DNA of 64,000 nt from Triglochin maritima (Eukaryota; Streptophyta; Magnoliopsida; Alismatales; Juncaginaceae), in assembly GCA_963682175.1 (NCBI GenBank), contig OY821791.1, forward strand, positions 22,785,826-22,849,825, read 5' to 3'. A program made the translations under genes and the position numbers. Positions 23,134 to 34,304 of this stretch are shown piece after piece. The notes below the pieces were generated by a model, which made no database searches, was not told where the DNA came from, and saw only the letters and a list, made by a program, of their open reading frames with translations. How positions within the stretch are numbered: position 1 is the stretch's first letter; each line of letters begins with the position of its first letter.

Positions 23134-24190
23134 TGTTAGGATCTATGGCCCTCTAATCGATATAAAAATGTGGAATTAAAAATACTAATCGAAGGATTAA
23201 GGAAAGAGATAGTGCAAACCACAAAATCGTCAACACCGGAGTTTAGAGAGGTTCGACACCCACACCCGGGTCCTAGTCCTCCTCGCAAGCCTCGCTCGAT
23301 CCCCCGAGCCTCGCTTACGGTTCCACTAACTGATCTCCATTTCGGGCCGAGGCCAACGTCGTTAACAACACCGAGCCTCGCGAACAACCTCGCCTCGCTC
23401 GTGTCTCCTCTCACAACCCGAGAGGGAGCTTCCTCGAACCTTTTACAACTCTTTGATTCTTTGATATAGAAGTTGAATCACACTCTAACTAACACTCTAT
23501 ACTAGAGCACACTTGGATATGATATTGGACTGGATATGCAAGTGGTGAAGTTTAGGCTTGAGTGTTGTGGATTGAGAGCTTGAAGATGGAGAGGATTTGT
23601 CTTTGAGTATTGGATAGATAGGAAGTATTCAAGATATCCAAAGCAACCAAATGAGGTCCTATTTATAAGCCTTCAAGCTCATATAGCCGTTTGGGAGTTG
23701 GTGGTGAATGGACCAATGAGAAAGCAAGATGTGACCTATGTTCGTCCAGAAATCAAGACAGATTCGGTCGACCGTTATCCACACGGTAGTCCAAAACATT
23801 GGTCTGAACTATGAACTCGGTTGACCGATTAAGTATCGGATCATCGTTCACCAACCTCCAGTATTTTTTATCTATTTAGCCCTAATTAAAGTCGGTTCAC
23901 CGAAGTCCATTCGGTTCACCGTTCCAAGGTGGACAGTAGAATTGATTGGGCTTTGTTCATGTCTAGTTCGGTTGACCGTGTATACTTTGGTAGACCGAAG
24001 TTAGCGCGGGTTTTGCGCTGACAATGTGTGGGAAATTGTTTTACCAATAACGATCAAGTTAAATAGCCATTGGGCTCCTAAAGCCAATATGGATTCGGTA
24101 GACCGAAGTGTGTACGGTCGTCCGAAGTGGGTCAAGTTAATTAGGCTCTAGGGTCTTGATTTGAATGCGACCGTTGGAGCAAAGTCCAAA
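23134..24190 (-). mobile_element. Copia LTR N, divergent SIRE-like, reversed
   Basis: It starts TGTTAGGATC and has the same order as M: a GAGGTTCGACACC block, CTCGC-rich part, reversed TATA at about 23659-23667, then palindrome pairs. The pairs are 19 bp apart (23765/23784, 23893/23912, 23969/23988, 24096/24115) with variable centres (CGGTTCACCG, CGGTTGACCG, CGGTAGACCG). No far terminus recognised, so it is probably truncated near 24190. Confidence 0.65.
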
Positions 24191-24420
24191 ACCGGTCCAG
24201 AAAGACCACATTGAGAAGGGAGTGAAGAAATCCTTGGGGTTACACGCCGTCGCCAATTCGATCAAAGGAGATAGTGATATCGAGGAACAATTGGTGACAC
24301 ATCAATTTAAGGAATTTCTCAAAGAAGAGAAAGAAAGGAGAAAAGAGAAGAAAAAGAAGAGCAAGAGAAAAGAGAAGAAAAAGAAAGCTCTCAAAGCTCA
24401 TGTTTATTGAATGAAATTTC
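24191..24420 (+). other. Unassigned stretch with a gag-like Lys/Glu-rich fragment
   Basis: A short frame ending near 24410 reads DIEEQLVTHQFKEFLKEEKE and then a Lys/Arg/Glu-rich run. This resembles the gag of J at about 50168-50400 (DIEVLAQDFFKFLKK, then a basic/acidic run). It lies in the opposite orientation to N and M. Probably a scrap of a SIRE-like gag; low certainty. Confidence 0.35.
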
Positions 24421-25030
24421 CTGTTGAATATGCTACATGTTAGTTATGTGTTTGTATTTGTGTTTGCTTGCTTGATTGATTGAAGAACATTTGTTTTGAT
24501 GGGTTGTGCCATAAGATTTAGACACCTCCCATGCTTAGCTTTGTTCTTCACATGAGTTCATGGTTTTTGATGAGTCTTGCCATATCTTTAGACACTTCTC
24601 ATGCTGAGCCTAGTCTTATGCTAATCAAGTAGTAATTGCCGATACGTTGTGTGAGTGGATTGATAGGTTTTGCCAAATCTTTAGACACTTCCTATGCATG
24701 AAGACACGCACATGACACACACACATACATGCTTACATGAGTCATTCATCACTTATATCACTTCATATGTGCACACACTCCACCCCTTAGGGGTTTCCAT
24801 TCCTGAATTCCAGTTTGTTGTCTTAGTTAGTTTAGTTTCATTGTTGCGTGCTTTCAGTTCCTTGTTTGTGCATACTAGTTTAGTATAGTCTAGTTTAGCG
24901 TAATCAACTTCTTCTCCCCCCACTTACCTTCAAATGAACTAGAGTCGACACACTTCCCTGTGGATCGACCTATACTTGCCCCGTCTTCACCTACGACCGT
25001 GCACTTGCGGTATTTAAAATGAACACATCA

Positions 25031-25718
25031 CCTATAAATTCACACCATTGTGTGAATGGATTTATTTATGTTAGTGTGCTTGACATGTATGTGATTGAAT
25101 GAATTTAGGATAAGTATGAATGTATGCCTACATGACCACCTAAATTCTAAAAATCACATGTAAAATGTTTAATTGTCCAAAATAATAATAATAATTAATA
25201 AGTTCTTTTTTCTTATTTCATCCACTAGAAGCCATCGATCGAGGGATATTCTGCTCATCCTTAGCGGGAGATAGCTTTCTCCATCTTTGGAAATAGTGGG
25301 AGATATAAGGATATTCATTGTTGTGCCATCAATAAGTACATAAAGTGAGTTTCACCTTTAGTGGACACTAAGTGTATTTGTTCATGAATACAATGGATAA
25401 TCATATCTCATATCAAATGAATTAAGTTTTCTTAACAAATGGAGTTTTTCTTAGGAGGATTGGACAAATTCCCTCTTAATTAAAATGATGAGAATCATAA
25501 GAGTTTGAAAAACGTAAAAGTTTACAAATTTTTAAAATGGTTATGATTAGAAAATGTTTCTTACCTTGAATTTTGTGACATCTTCGATGGCCCTTAGCTA
25601 GTCTATGTTATAAATAATAGGATCTTGTATTACTATATTTATGAACATATTTATTTGCAGTACGGATTTTTATAAACATAAAATTGACATGAAAACACTT
25701 ATAAATTATTTTGTAGAA
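25031..25718 (+). other. Untranslated leader of G, second part
   Basis: AT-rich noncoding DNA between the end of P and the gag start of G. No other element seen. Confidence 0.6.
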
Positions 25719-27003
25719 ATGTCGAACATTTAACCTATTGTGCGATCTATGATTGAAAAACATCCATTGGCTAATGATGGCTCCAACTTCTATAGCTGGC
25801 AACTCAAGTTTAACATCATGTCGAAGTTTGAAAAACTATCTCATATTTTGGATGGTGAAATACAAAAATTAAATGAGAAGGCAACTGATGCTGAGAAAGA
25901 GGCTGCAGCAAAGTGGGAAGACTAAGAGAACTAAGTTCACGGTTTAGTGTTAGCCTCCATGGGTGACTTGCTTCAAGCAAAATACTTGGATTCAAAACCC
26001 AAGAAGACCATGGAAGCTCTCACGAAGATGTTTATGGATAATGCTCGAAAGGGGCGCTATAACACCACCATAGCACTCACAAGGTGCCACATGGCAGAGG
26101 GAACATTTGTGTCCATGATTTTTCTCATGATGTAAGGATATCTGGAGAAATTAGAAAAGCTCCATTCCCCAATGCCGAGTGACATTGTGGAAGATTTGAT
26201 TCTTGGCTCTCTAACCCCATCCTATAAGGATTTTATCATGCATTACCATGTGCGTGAGAAAGAGGTGAGTCTTGAGAAGCTTTATAATGCTCTCAAAATG
26301 TTTGAAGTTGATATGGGCAAAGGATGGGACAAGAATGTCCTAGACATCCATGGTGGAAGTAAAAAGATCACCAAGAATAAAGCAAAAGGCAAATTCACCA
26401 AAAAGACGTTAATCAAGGGCAAGGGAGTAGGAGGTGCTCATGTAAGTGCCTCGAGGGGGAATTCTTTGAAATCTTCAACTCCCAACACGGAGTGCTTTCA
26501 CTGCGGTGAAAAAGGACGCATCCGCCCTAATTGCCCCAAATACAAGGAAGGCATGGGCAATGGAGTGATTGAGCATAAGCGCCCTAAAAAGGCGAAAGCT
26601 ATATTTGTTATTGAAATAAATTTAGTCACCTTTGTCCATGATTGGGTACTCGATAGTGGATCTTGTGCTCAAATAGTTTCTAATGTGCAGCAACTAAAGG
26701 ATAGGAAGGATCTCGCAAGAGGAGAGATGATTCTGAAGGTTGGAAATGATGCTAGCGTTGCTGCGGTTGCACAAGACTGTGGATCTTCTTTTGTCTAGTG
26801 GTCTAATTTTAAGTTTGAATAATGTCTATTATGTACCTTCGATTAACAAGAATATTATATCCGTATCATGTTTCGATATGGATGACTTTATAATAAATAT
26901 TTCACATTCTTGCATGTCTTTATCGAAGAATGGAATTTTCTATGCAAATGCTTTCATAAAAAATGGACTCTATTTGCTTGAATTGAATAATAGACATCAA
27001 TAA
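25719..27003 (+). pseudogene. gag and protease of element G
   Basis: The likely start is ATG 25719, after which the frame has a TAA at codon 5. Further in-frame stops lie at about 25923, 25935 and 26133. Gag reads HPLANDGSNFYSWQLKFNI, PSDIVEDLILGSLTPSYKDF. The zinc knuckle at about 26492-26535 is CFHCGEKGRIRPNC, with Arg where the metal-binding His belongs. The protease has WVLDSGSCAQI near 26645, keeping the DSG triad. A frameshift near 26790 moves to the frame reading NNVYYVPSINKNIISV. The product would be the capsid and its maturation protease. Confidence 0.87.
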
Positions 27004-27716
27004 CAAAAGATTTAAGACAACTCACGTGAATGATACAATCTTATGACACTATCAATGAAAAACGTATCAAGAAATTACAGAAAGCTAACCTTCTTGGTCC
27101 TATTGATTTTAAATGATTAGAGACATGCGAACCTTGCCTTATGGGCAAAATGTCCAAGAAGCCTTTCAAGAAGAAAGGTTCGAGAGCATGTGACTTGCTG
27201 GATTTGATACATTCCGATATATGTGGTCCAATGAGTACAAGGGCAGGAGATGGTTATAGGTACTTCATTACGTTCACAGATGATTATAGCCATTACGGTT
27301 ATGTTTATCTAATGCGATACAAAAGTGAATCATTTGACAAGTTCAAGGAATTCAAGAATGAAGTAGAGAACCAACTCAATAAGCAGATCAAATCTCAACG
27401 AACCGATCATGGAGGTGAGTACTTAAGTGCCGAATTCGACTCATTCCTAAAGGAGTGTGGTATTATACCACAACTCAATCCACCAGGAACTCCTCAGTGG
27501 AATGGTGTGTCCGAGAGGAGAAATAGGACATTACTCGACATGGTTCGATCGATGATGAGTCAAGCTGAAGTATCGCTTTATTTTTGGAGTTATACACTAC
27601 AAGCTGCGGCTTACACACTGAATAATGTTTCATTCAACTCCATAGACAAAATGCCATATGAGCTTTGGAGCAGTAAAAATACCCAAGCTCAAATTTCTCA
27701 AGATTCGGGGTTGTGA
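27004..27716 (+). pseudogene. Integrase of element G
   Basis: The gag-pre-integrase zinc finger is degenerate (27030-27130). The core follows from 27141: Asp in LIHSDICGP, second Asp in RTDHGGEY (usual form DRGGEY), Glu in GVSERRNRTLLD. PPGTPQWNGV and MPYELW are copia hallmarks. Open from 27141 to 27716, then a stop or frameshift where the GCEVYVK-like module follows. Catalytic residues are present, but the protein is cut off from the rest of pol. Confidence 0.88.
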
Positions 27717-29563
27717 GGTCTACGTCAAAAGTTTGATGTCGACCAAACTTCAACCAATAGCGGATAAATACTTCTTTATAGGTTATCCTCGTGAGACATG
27801 AGGATACTACTTTTTGCATAAAACCTTCAATCGAGTGATTGTCGTATTTCTAGAGAATGAATTTTTTGAAAGAATAAAAAGTAGTGGGATAGAGTTGTGT
27901 TTGAGGAAACTCAAGATACTCTACAAAATCATAATGTGAATGATGACATTCGAGATCATGAAGGCCCAACCGAGGTTCCTTTGGTTAGTGGGAGTATGAA
28001 AGAGCAACCCTCGCAAGCAATTGTGAGTAAAATTCAATGATCCACACCTAGTGTTCGTTCAATAATTGAACATGAACCAATTCCGCAAGAAATTGTGGAA
28101 GAAGTTCAAGAAGTACACGAGAAACCAATAGAACTTAGAAGGTCGATGAGGGAGAGAAAGAAGCCCGATATGTATCTGGGACTTCATGAAATCATGGTAC
28201 TCGATAGCGATGATTCTCGACCTTTCAAGAAGCAATGGAAATGAAAGACTCCAAACTATGGCTTAGTGTCATGAAATCCAAAATACAATCCATGTATGAT
28301 AATCAAGTATGGGACTTGGTTGACCTTCCTCAAGGAAAGAATGTCGTTCAAAATAAATGGATTTTTAAGATGAATATGGACATGGATGGAAACTTGACAA
28401 CCTACAAAGCAAGGCTTATAGCAAAGGGTTTCACTCAAATTCAAGGAATTGATTATGATGAAACTTTTTCACCAGTTGCCATGTTCAAGTCTATTCGGAT
28501 TATGCTCGCTATTGCCGTATTTCATGATTATGAAATATGACAAATGGATGTCAAAACAACATTCGTTAACGGGAACTTGGAGGAGGATGTGTACATGGTA
28601 CAACCTCAAGGTTTTGAAGATCCAATAAATAGCGAGAAAGTATGCAAGCTTAAATGATCTGTTTATGGATTGAAGCAAGCATCGAGGAGTTGGAACAAAC
28701 GCTTTGACGAGGAAGTCAAAAAGATTGGCTTTGTCCAAAGTAAGGAAGAACCTTATATATACAACAAGGTCAGTGGGAGCCACGTTGTGTTTCTGATCTT
28801 ATATGTCGATGACATACTCCTCATTGGAAATCATATCCCTTTGCTAGAGCACACGAGAAGTTCATCAAAATCTGCATTTTTTATGAAAGATAGGGGTGAG
28901 GCTCAATACATCTTGGGAATCAAGATATATAGAGAGAGACCCCGTAGACTCATTGTCCTAAGTTAATGAACGTACACTGACAAGGTCTTGGAGAGGTTCA
29001 GTGTGAACAATTCCAAAAAGGGAAATGTGGCAATAAGTATTGGTGTGCAACTCAAGAAGTCTCAACGTGCGATATCACGTAAGGACTTAGAGTACATGAA
29101 AGATATTCCTTATGCTTTAGCAATAGGAACGATCATGTACGCGATGACTTGCACAAGACCCGATGTCTCGTATGCTTTAAGCGTGACAAGTCTTCACCAA
29201 TCCAATGTAGGTCCTGAACATTGGACCACGGTCAAGAATATTCAAAGATAAGTTTCTTGTTTATGGAGGACAGAGGGAACTTGTAGCCGAGGGCTACTCG
29301 GATGCGAGTTTCATGAGTTATCCAGATGATAGGAGGTCTCAATTAGGATATGTCTTTAGTCTGAATGGTGGAGCCGTGGGTTGGCGTAGTTGGAAGCAGA
29401 CCACTACGACCGACTCAACCACTATTTCAGAAGTGATGGCTATCACTGAAGCGAGCAAGGAAGGAGTGTTTCTTGAAGAGCTTGGAGTAGTCCCTTCGAG
29501 TGAAGGACCGATAGATATATTTTGCGACAATATTGCATCTATCTCGCAAATCAAGGATCCTTA
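27717..29563 (+). pseudogene. RT and RNase H of element G
   Basis: The linker 27717-28234 is broken in all frames. RT begins near 28235 (NQVWDLVDLPQGKN, YKARLIAKGFTQIQGIDYDETFSPV). In-frame TGA codons lie near 28538 and 28655, both where Trp is expected. SVYGLKQASRSWN and LILYVDDILLIG (about 28795-28830) are intact. A small deletion with frameshift near 29250 joins RT to RNase H, which reads GYVFSLNGGAVGWRSWKQ, then TTTDSTTISEVMAITEA and IDIFCDN, ending near 29563. Confidence 0.88.
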
Positions 29564-29853
29564 ATCACATCACAAAGTGAATTACATGGATCTCAAGTAC
29601 GTTGTCACCCGTGATTTCATCTACGAAGACAATAAATTTATATGGGTGGACACAAACAGCAACACAACTGATCCATTCATCAAACCCTTATCCCAAGCCA
29701 AAAGGTGAAATGCTTTTCAAGTCCATGGGTTTGAAGAACCATGTAGAGTGGCTTGATAAGTGATATGAAAGGGTTAGCCTAGTTATTATAGTCTTATACA
29801 TTGAAAATGTATGTGAAAGAAAACTTTGATAACAATTGGGAAATTGAAAGGAA
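29564..29853 (+). other. 3' untranslated part of G before its LTR
   Basis: It still shows the usual end of copia pol in degraded form (DPLTKPL-like coding near 29680). A weak purine-rich stretch (GGGAAATTGAAAGGAA) precedes the LTR start at 29854. Confidence 0.6.
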
Positions 29854-30365
29854 TGTGTTCTACAACTTTTACTTTTAAATGTCTTTTATTATGAATTGAA
29901 TGTATTGAACATTTTGTTACTTGATTAATGTATTCGTCTTTTAAAAGTGTTAATGAATATGCTTTTGGTCCTTAACCGTAGAGCTCTAAAAGATAATGAT
30001 TTACATAAATCAAAAGTAATTCACAATAATCGTAATTAGCATGGGACATTAATTACCGAGTTAAGATTGTCGTGTTGGTTAAAAGAGATATTGTAGCTCT
30101 ACAAATATTTAACATGAGTATATGAAATAGAAAGTGTTTCTTTCTTTCGTATATTGACTTGACCTAACAAATGAAATATTATGGAATTGTGTTTGTGTCA
30201 TTAATGTTTCATTATGTCTTGAAATCCTAAGATATGAGACATATATCTTTTTACATAAGGAGTGATGATTTGATTATTATCAACAACTATCAATGAGTAT
30301 AATGATAAATTTATTAGTTGGTTATACATACTTGTGATGGAAAAGTTGACATGTCAAAGGATTAT

Positions 30366-31925
30366 TGATTGGCATCATTTCATGTTTATATTTGTATCTT
30401 ATATCCATTATCTTTCACCTAAACAATGCTATGTTACGAGTTTTATGTTTAGTTTTCAGGAATAAATAGGTTTGAAGAGAAGAGCCATGAAAGGACCCAA
30501 AAGCAGGAAAAAATGACTTAATTGTGAGACCTAGGGACTGAGATGCAATGGAGAAGGACCTGATCGTAAGACCAAAGGACCTAAGAGCAAAACATAATAC
30601 TCCACACCATCATGGGGAGTATTTTACCAATTCCATTCGGGTCGGAGCTCCAACAAGTCAAGTAACCGCATCAAAGACCAACAATACCAGAAAGAAAAGC
30701 CCACAACAAATTCCAACACGATCCGAAGATTTTGGACCGCCAATTGGCGGTCTTGGACCGCTAATTGGTGGTCCATATTGCTCAGGATCCGTCGAAATTT
30801 CTCCTGGACTTGTATTAATGTTCGTTTAGGTTATTTTTGGTATTGGTTTAGTCCCACATCGGGGGATTGTCCCCGATTAGCTTTTTCCATGCTTATAAAT
30901 AGAACTCTTCACCTTCCATTGTATTTACCCATTGCTTGGTGGTATTCTCTCTACTAAGGAGTGAGCCTTGAAGCAAAAACTCAAGGTGGAGATGAATGCT
31001 ACCTTCAATGTGAGTCATTTGTTAATAAAATAATTCTTCTAGTTTCTTTAAATCTTGTCTTTTAATTTGTGCATGTTTGTTTAGTCTTTCCTTTCCTTTT
31101 ATGTTTCTTTAATGCTTCTTGCCTTCTTAGTTAACTTTCATTTCAGTATTATGCTTTCTTTTGCTAATATAGTTAGTGTAATGAGTAGTTAGTAGTTCCA
31201 TCCCCATTTGGGGGGTGGAGAAATATGTGATATAATCATGTAGTGTATTAAGTGTGTGTTATCTTTATCCCTTGAGCTTTATATGATTTCCATAACCATC
31301 TAATGGGTTTTCACTCTTATCTTTGATATGCTAATGCTCTTGAATGAAGCTTAGCTTATGCTTTGATTAGTGGACCTATTTTATGGGGAATGATAAGGTT
31401 AGGATATGGATGAAGTTAATATTGGAAACACAATTTGTAGTGTATGTGCTCTTGTTGCCTTTACCTTAGCTAATGTCTTGTATGTTTTAATGATGTAGTG
31501 AAATCTTAATTCATGTGGAGGCATAGTAGGGTATAGTCTTTATACTTGAGTTCATGTAGATTCATTCCAATTATTGTCTTGTATGTTTTAATGATGTAGT
31601 CTTATCTTAATTCATGTGGAGGCAAAGTTGGATGTAGTTTTATGGTTTCATGCACTACATGTTGTGAGGAGCTTAATGAACACACACACACACACTTCTT
31701 TATGTTCACATTATTTCTCTATCCCCTTTGGGGTTTAGTTTTCTTGCTTTTCTTCCATTTCCATTTGCACCTTAGTGTAGTTTAGTGTAACCAACCTTTC
31801 TTCCCTTTCTTCACCTCTCGCCTTCGCACAAACCAAGTGTCGACACACCTCCCAGTGGACGACCCGTATTTGCCACCGCTTCAACGCGGCCGTGCACTTG
31901 CGGTAAAATATAAAACGATAAATCA
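30366..31925 (+). repeat. 5' LTR of L2
   Basis: TGATTGGCATCA...AAATCA. It holds GACCGCCAATTGGCGGTC and a near copy (about 30738-30773), an ATCGGGG/CCCCGAT hairpin at about 30859-30877, TATAAATAG at 30894-30902 and a pyrimidine-rich leader start. The end contains TTGCCACCGCTTCAACGCGG. Confidence 0.93.
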
Positions 31926-31931
31926 AGTTTT

Positions 31932-31949
31932 TGGCGCCGTTGCCGGGGA
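31932..31949 (+). other. Primer binding site of L2 (tRNA-Asp type)
   Basis: TGGCGCCGTTGCCGGGGA lies six bases after the LTR end. This sequence is the known primer site of Athila and related plant gypsy elements, complementary to the 3' end of tRNA-Asp. Confidence 0.9.
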
Positions 31950-32987
31950 GGTGCTCTGTCCAGACCTTGGTTTGGACGATTCGAGGGGTTTTTAATTTTT
32001 TGTTTCCAGTTTGTCTTAGTTTCAGGGAACCAGCAGATCAACGGGAGCCTACTGGACAAGTTTGAAGGGGAGAAGCTTCAACTTGACCGCCAACTGGCGG
32101 CCTGGTGAGGTCATCTTGCCTTGAAATTTGTTCTGGTAGTTGTTTTCTTCTATTTGGTTATCTGGGAGCTCTATTTTGCATGCTTTGACTTCTGGTTTGC
32201 TCCCTGATCATTAATAACTCCCCCATTAATGAACTTGGCCCTAAAATCCAAAGCAAAAGACTAGACGTTCTTATTTGTTTAGGTCACGCATCATGTATTG
32301 ACTTGAGCATATAGTTGTCTTTTCTTTTAGCTTTAATTTCAGTTGTTGAGTGCTGGCGTAAGGTACGCATTTCCTACACTCATTCACGCATCTCGTATGC
32401 CCATGCATTAGTTAGTAGGATTTGCATCAGGACAAGAGTGAGAGAGCGTTTGATTGGAGCGATTGATTGCTAGATCTAGGATCAAATCGCTACTAAGGAG
32501 GGACTATCCCATAAAAGATAAGGTGGGGGATTTCATCACCCTTTCCTTGGCCCCAAAAACCACTCTTAATAAATCCTTAACTAAAAGCAAGTAGACATTG
32601 GCCCTAAGGAATTCGGACGCACTAGGAGAGTAATCTAGTCGAGACCGTCATGACCTGATCGGCGTTGCCTACATTGTCGATAGTAGGAGGTACTGGATCT
32701 CCGGATCTGGTATCACTTGCTGGGCATTGTGGTCCTCGTTGTAGGGAGGTGAGGCGTGTCGAGGCTAGTGACCTCGAAGTTAGGCGTCGTCTAGCTTAAG
32801 GACCCATTGTCTTACATTGTTTGAGCCGTGCTTGCTAGATTAGGCTTCTTCCTGATCCCGTTACCCACGCTAGCTTTAAGGATTCTTCCCTTCTCCTCTG
32901 AGTCATCTTCTTCTCACCTTCTTCTACGTTATAGTCTCCTCCCCTTTACACTCTCTGGTAGCGTTTTAGGGTCGAGTCAAGCACTTT
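31950..32987 (+). other. Leader of L2
   Basis: Untranslated. It contains another CGGTC-type palindrome variant (GACCGCCAACTGGCGG) at about 32087-32102. No ORF of note. Confidence 0.6.
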
Positions 32988-34304
32988 TTGCGAGCTTGGC
33001 CTCGTGGTGGTGAGAGTGATCGACTCGAGAGTTTTTTCTTGAGATGGATGGTTACATGGGCGACCATCCATATCATTGTTGGGACCAGGACGATTCTCCC
33101 TGGTACTCCGGACCCATGCAACCTGGGGTGGGTCAGACTAACACCCCGTATTGCTTCATATAGGGGTAACATGAGAGAGGCACCGACTGCTAGACCACCA
33201 TCTAGTTACGTTGGATCATATGTTGGTCATCAATCTGAGACATTACAAGAACCTTGGGCCTCTTTCATGCATGTGGTAGATGACATGGGTGCACCGGTGG
33301 CTCCAGTAGCCGTACCGTGCCACTATTGTGGGTTGAGTGGTCATGATTTCAGGGAATGTCCTTATGTTCCCCCAGAGCCTGAGTATGAGCACACATTTTC
33401 CCAAAATGCTCATTATGACCATTACGCATCCGCATACAACCCGAGAGGGATGGATTCGTGGGGAGACAATTCGTATTCAAATTCTTATACATCATTTCCA
33501 CCCCAGTATCCTCCTCCCGAATACCCAGAATTCTACCAACACCCCACTTCAAATCATTGGACTCATTCTCAGCCCATCAACACCCAACCCCAAAATTTCC
33601 CAAGATCTGACTTGGACCTCCTCGTTGACCGCATACAAAATCTGACACTTCAAGTGAGTCAACTGACACAACAATTAAGTGAGGAGAGTAACTTTTCTTG
33701 TCAACTTGAGGATTCATCTTTTGATATCGAACCACCACCACATCCACAAATTCAAACCACAATCTTTCAAAGTCAAACTCCTAGTCAGTCTGAGGGACTT
33801 GGGGTTTCAATTCACGATCACTTAGTAGAGGATTCGATTCAAATTGAGAATAGCTTGGACCAGTTCTATTATGAGTCGGCACAGGATTGTGCCTTACCTT
33901 TTTGTCCCGTGCCCCTTGAGCCACATGATCTTATTGTTGTACCTCCTAAGGACTCACCTTTGGTGGAGCAAGAGCTCCCTAGTACCCTTAATCTCATACG
34001 ACCTGATGAGAGTTTGCCTCTCACTATTGTTCCTGATCATCTTGGAAATGATGGAACATCAAACAACTACATTGCTCATGAGGGTATTAGGAGTTCCTTG
34101 GAGGATACCTTGGGTATGAGACCCACTGTTTGTTCGCCTGGTGTGTCGGATATGCCTAACGAGGTTCTTGACCTCATTCCGACGCACCAGCCTGTTGGTT
34201 GGAGAGTTTGGATTGACGATCATAACTTCAACAGCGCAACAGGAGAAACTCTTCTTTCGTTGCCCCTCATTTCCCAAACTCTTGAGAGGTTCAAGCTCTT
34301 TTAG
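32988..34304 (+). CDS. gag-like protein of L2 with one CCHC knuckle
   Basis: An open frame of 438 codons from 32988 to 34304. The protein has a zinc knuckle CHYCGLSGHDFREC (about residues 110-123), then a Tyr/Pro/Ser/Asn-rich stretch (YNPRGMDSWGDNSYS, QYPPPEYPEFYQHP). A short coiled-coil-like segment follows (LVDRIQNLTLQVSQLTQQL, about residues 210-228), then a long acidic C-terminal half without recognisable domain. The annotated N-terminus is doubtful. A different frame starting at ATG 33043 reads MDGYMGDHPYHCWDQDDSPW and stops near 33161, and the Tyr/Trp/Asp-rich style there fits the rest better. A one-base shift at about 33130-33160 may have separated the natural start from the body. Role by inference: particle protein of a non-autonomous element. 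I do not recognise a standard gag capsid domain. Confidence 0.7.
   Translation: MRAWPRGGESDRLESFFLRWMVTWATIHIIVGTRTILPGTPDPCNLGWVRLTPRIASYRGNMREAPTARPPSSYVGSYVGHQSETLQEPWASFMHVVDDMGAPVAPVAVPCHYCGLSGHDFRECPYVPPEPEYEHTFSQNAHYDHYASAYNPRGMDSWGDNSYSNSYTSFPPQYPPPEYPEFYQHPTSNHWTHSQPINTQPQNFPRSDLDLLVDRIQNLTLQVSQLTQQLSEESNFSCQLEDSSFDIEPPPHPQIQTTIFQSQTPSQSEGLGVSIHDHLVEDSIQIENSLDQFYYESAQDCALPFCPVPLEPHDLIVVPPKDSPLVEQELPSTLNLIRPDESLPLTIVPDHLGNDGTSNNYIAHEGIRSSLEDTLGMRPTVCSPGVSDMPNEVLDLIPTHQPVGWRVWIDDHNFNSATGETLLSLPLISQTLERFKLF

Larger units (their letters stand above)
17697..24420 (-). mobile_element. Element L1: reversed Athila-type gypsy fragment
   Basis: On the minus strand it reads integrase, noncoding tail, polypurine tract, 3' LTR. 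The LTR (17697-19232) is the reverse complement of the Athila-family LTR. Pol is cut at 21911 by copia LTR M. I cannot find the element's 5' LTR or its other TSD on the right, so the right boundary, placed where P resumes, is uncertain. Confidence 0.7.
16897..25030 (+). mobile_element. Solo LTR P, Athila family, split by L1
   Basis: It begins TGATTGACATCAT, like the L2 LTRs (TGATTGGCATCAT), and includes the GACCGCCAATTGGCGGTC palindrome at about 17239-17256, the ATCGGGG/CCCCGAT hairpin at about 17357-17380 and a TATAAATAG. The end is at 25030 (GTGCACTTGCGG ... ACACATCA). Flanks CATAT (16892-16896) and CCTAT (25031-25035) form a TSD with one change. Its two parts, 16897-17696 and about 24420-25030, total about 1.4 kb, close to the 1.56 kb of the L2 LTR. 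Confidence 0.75.
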
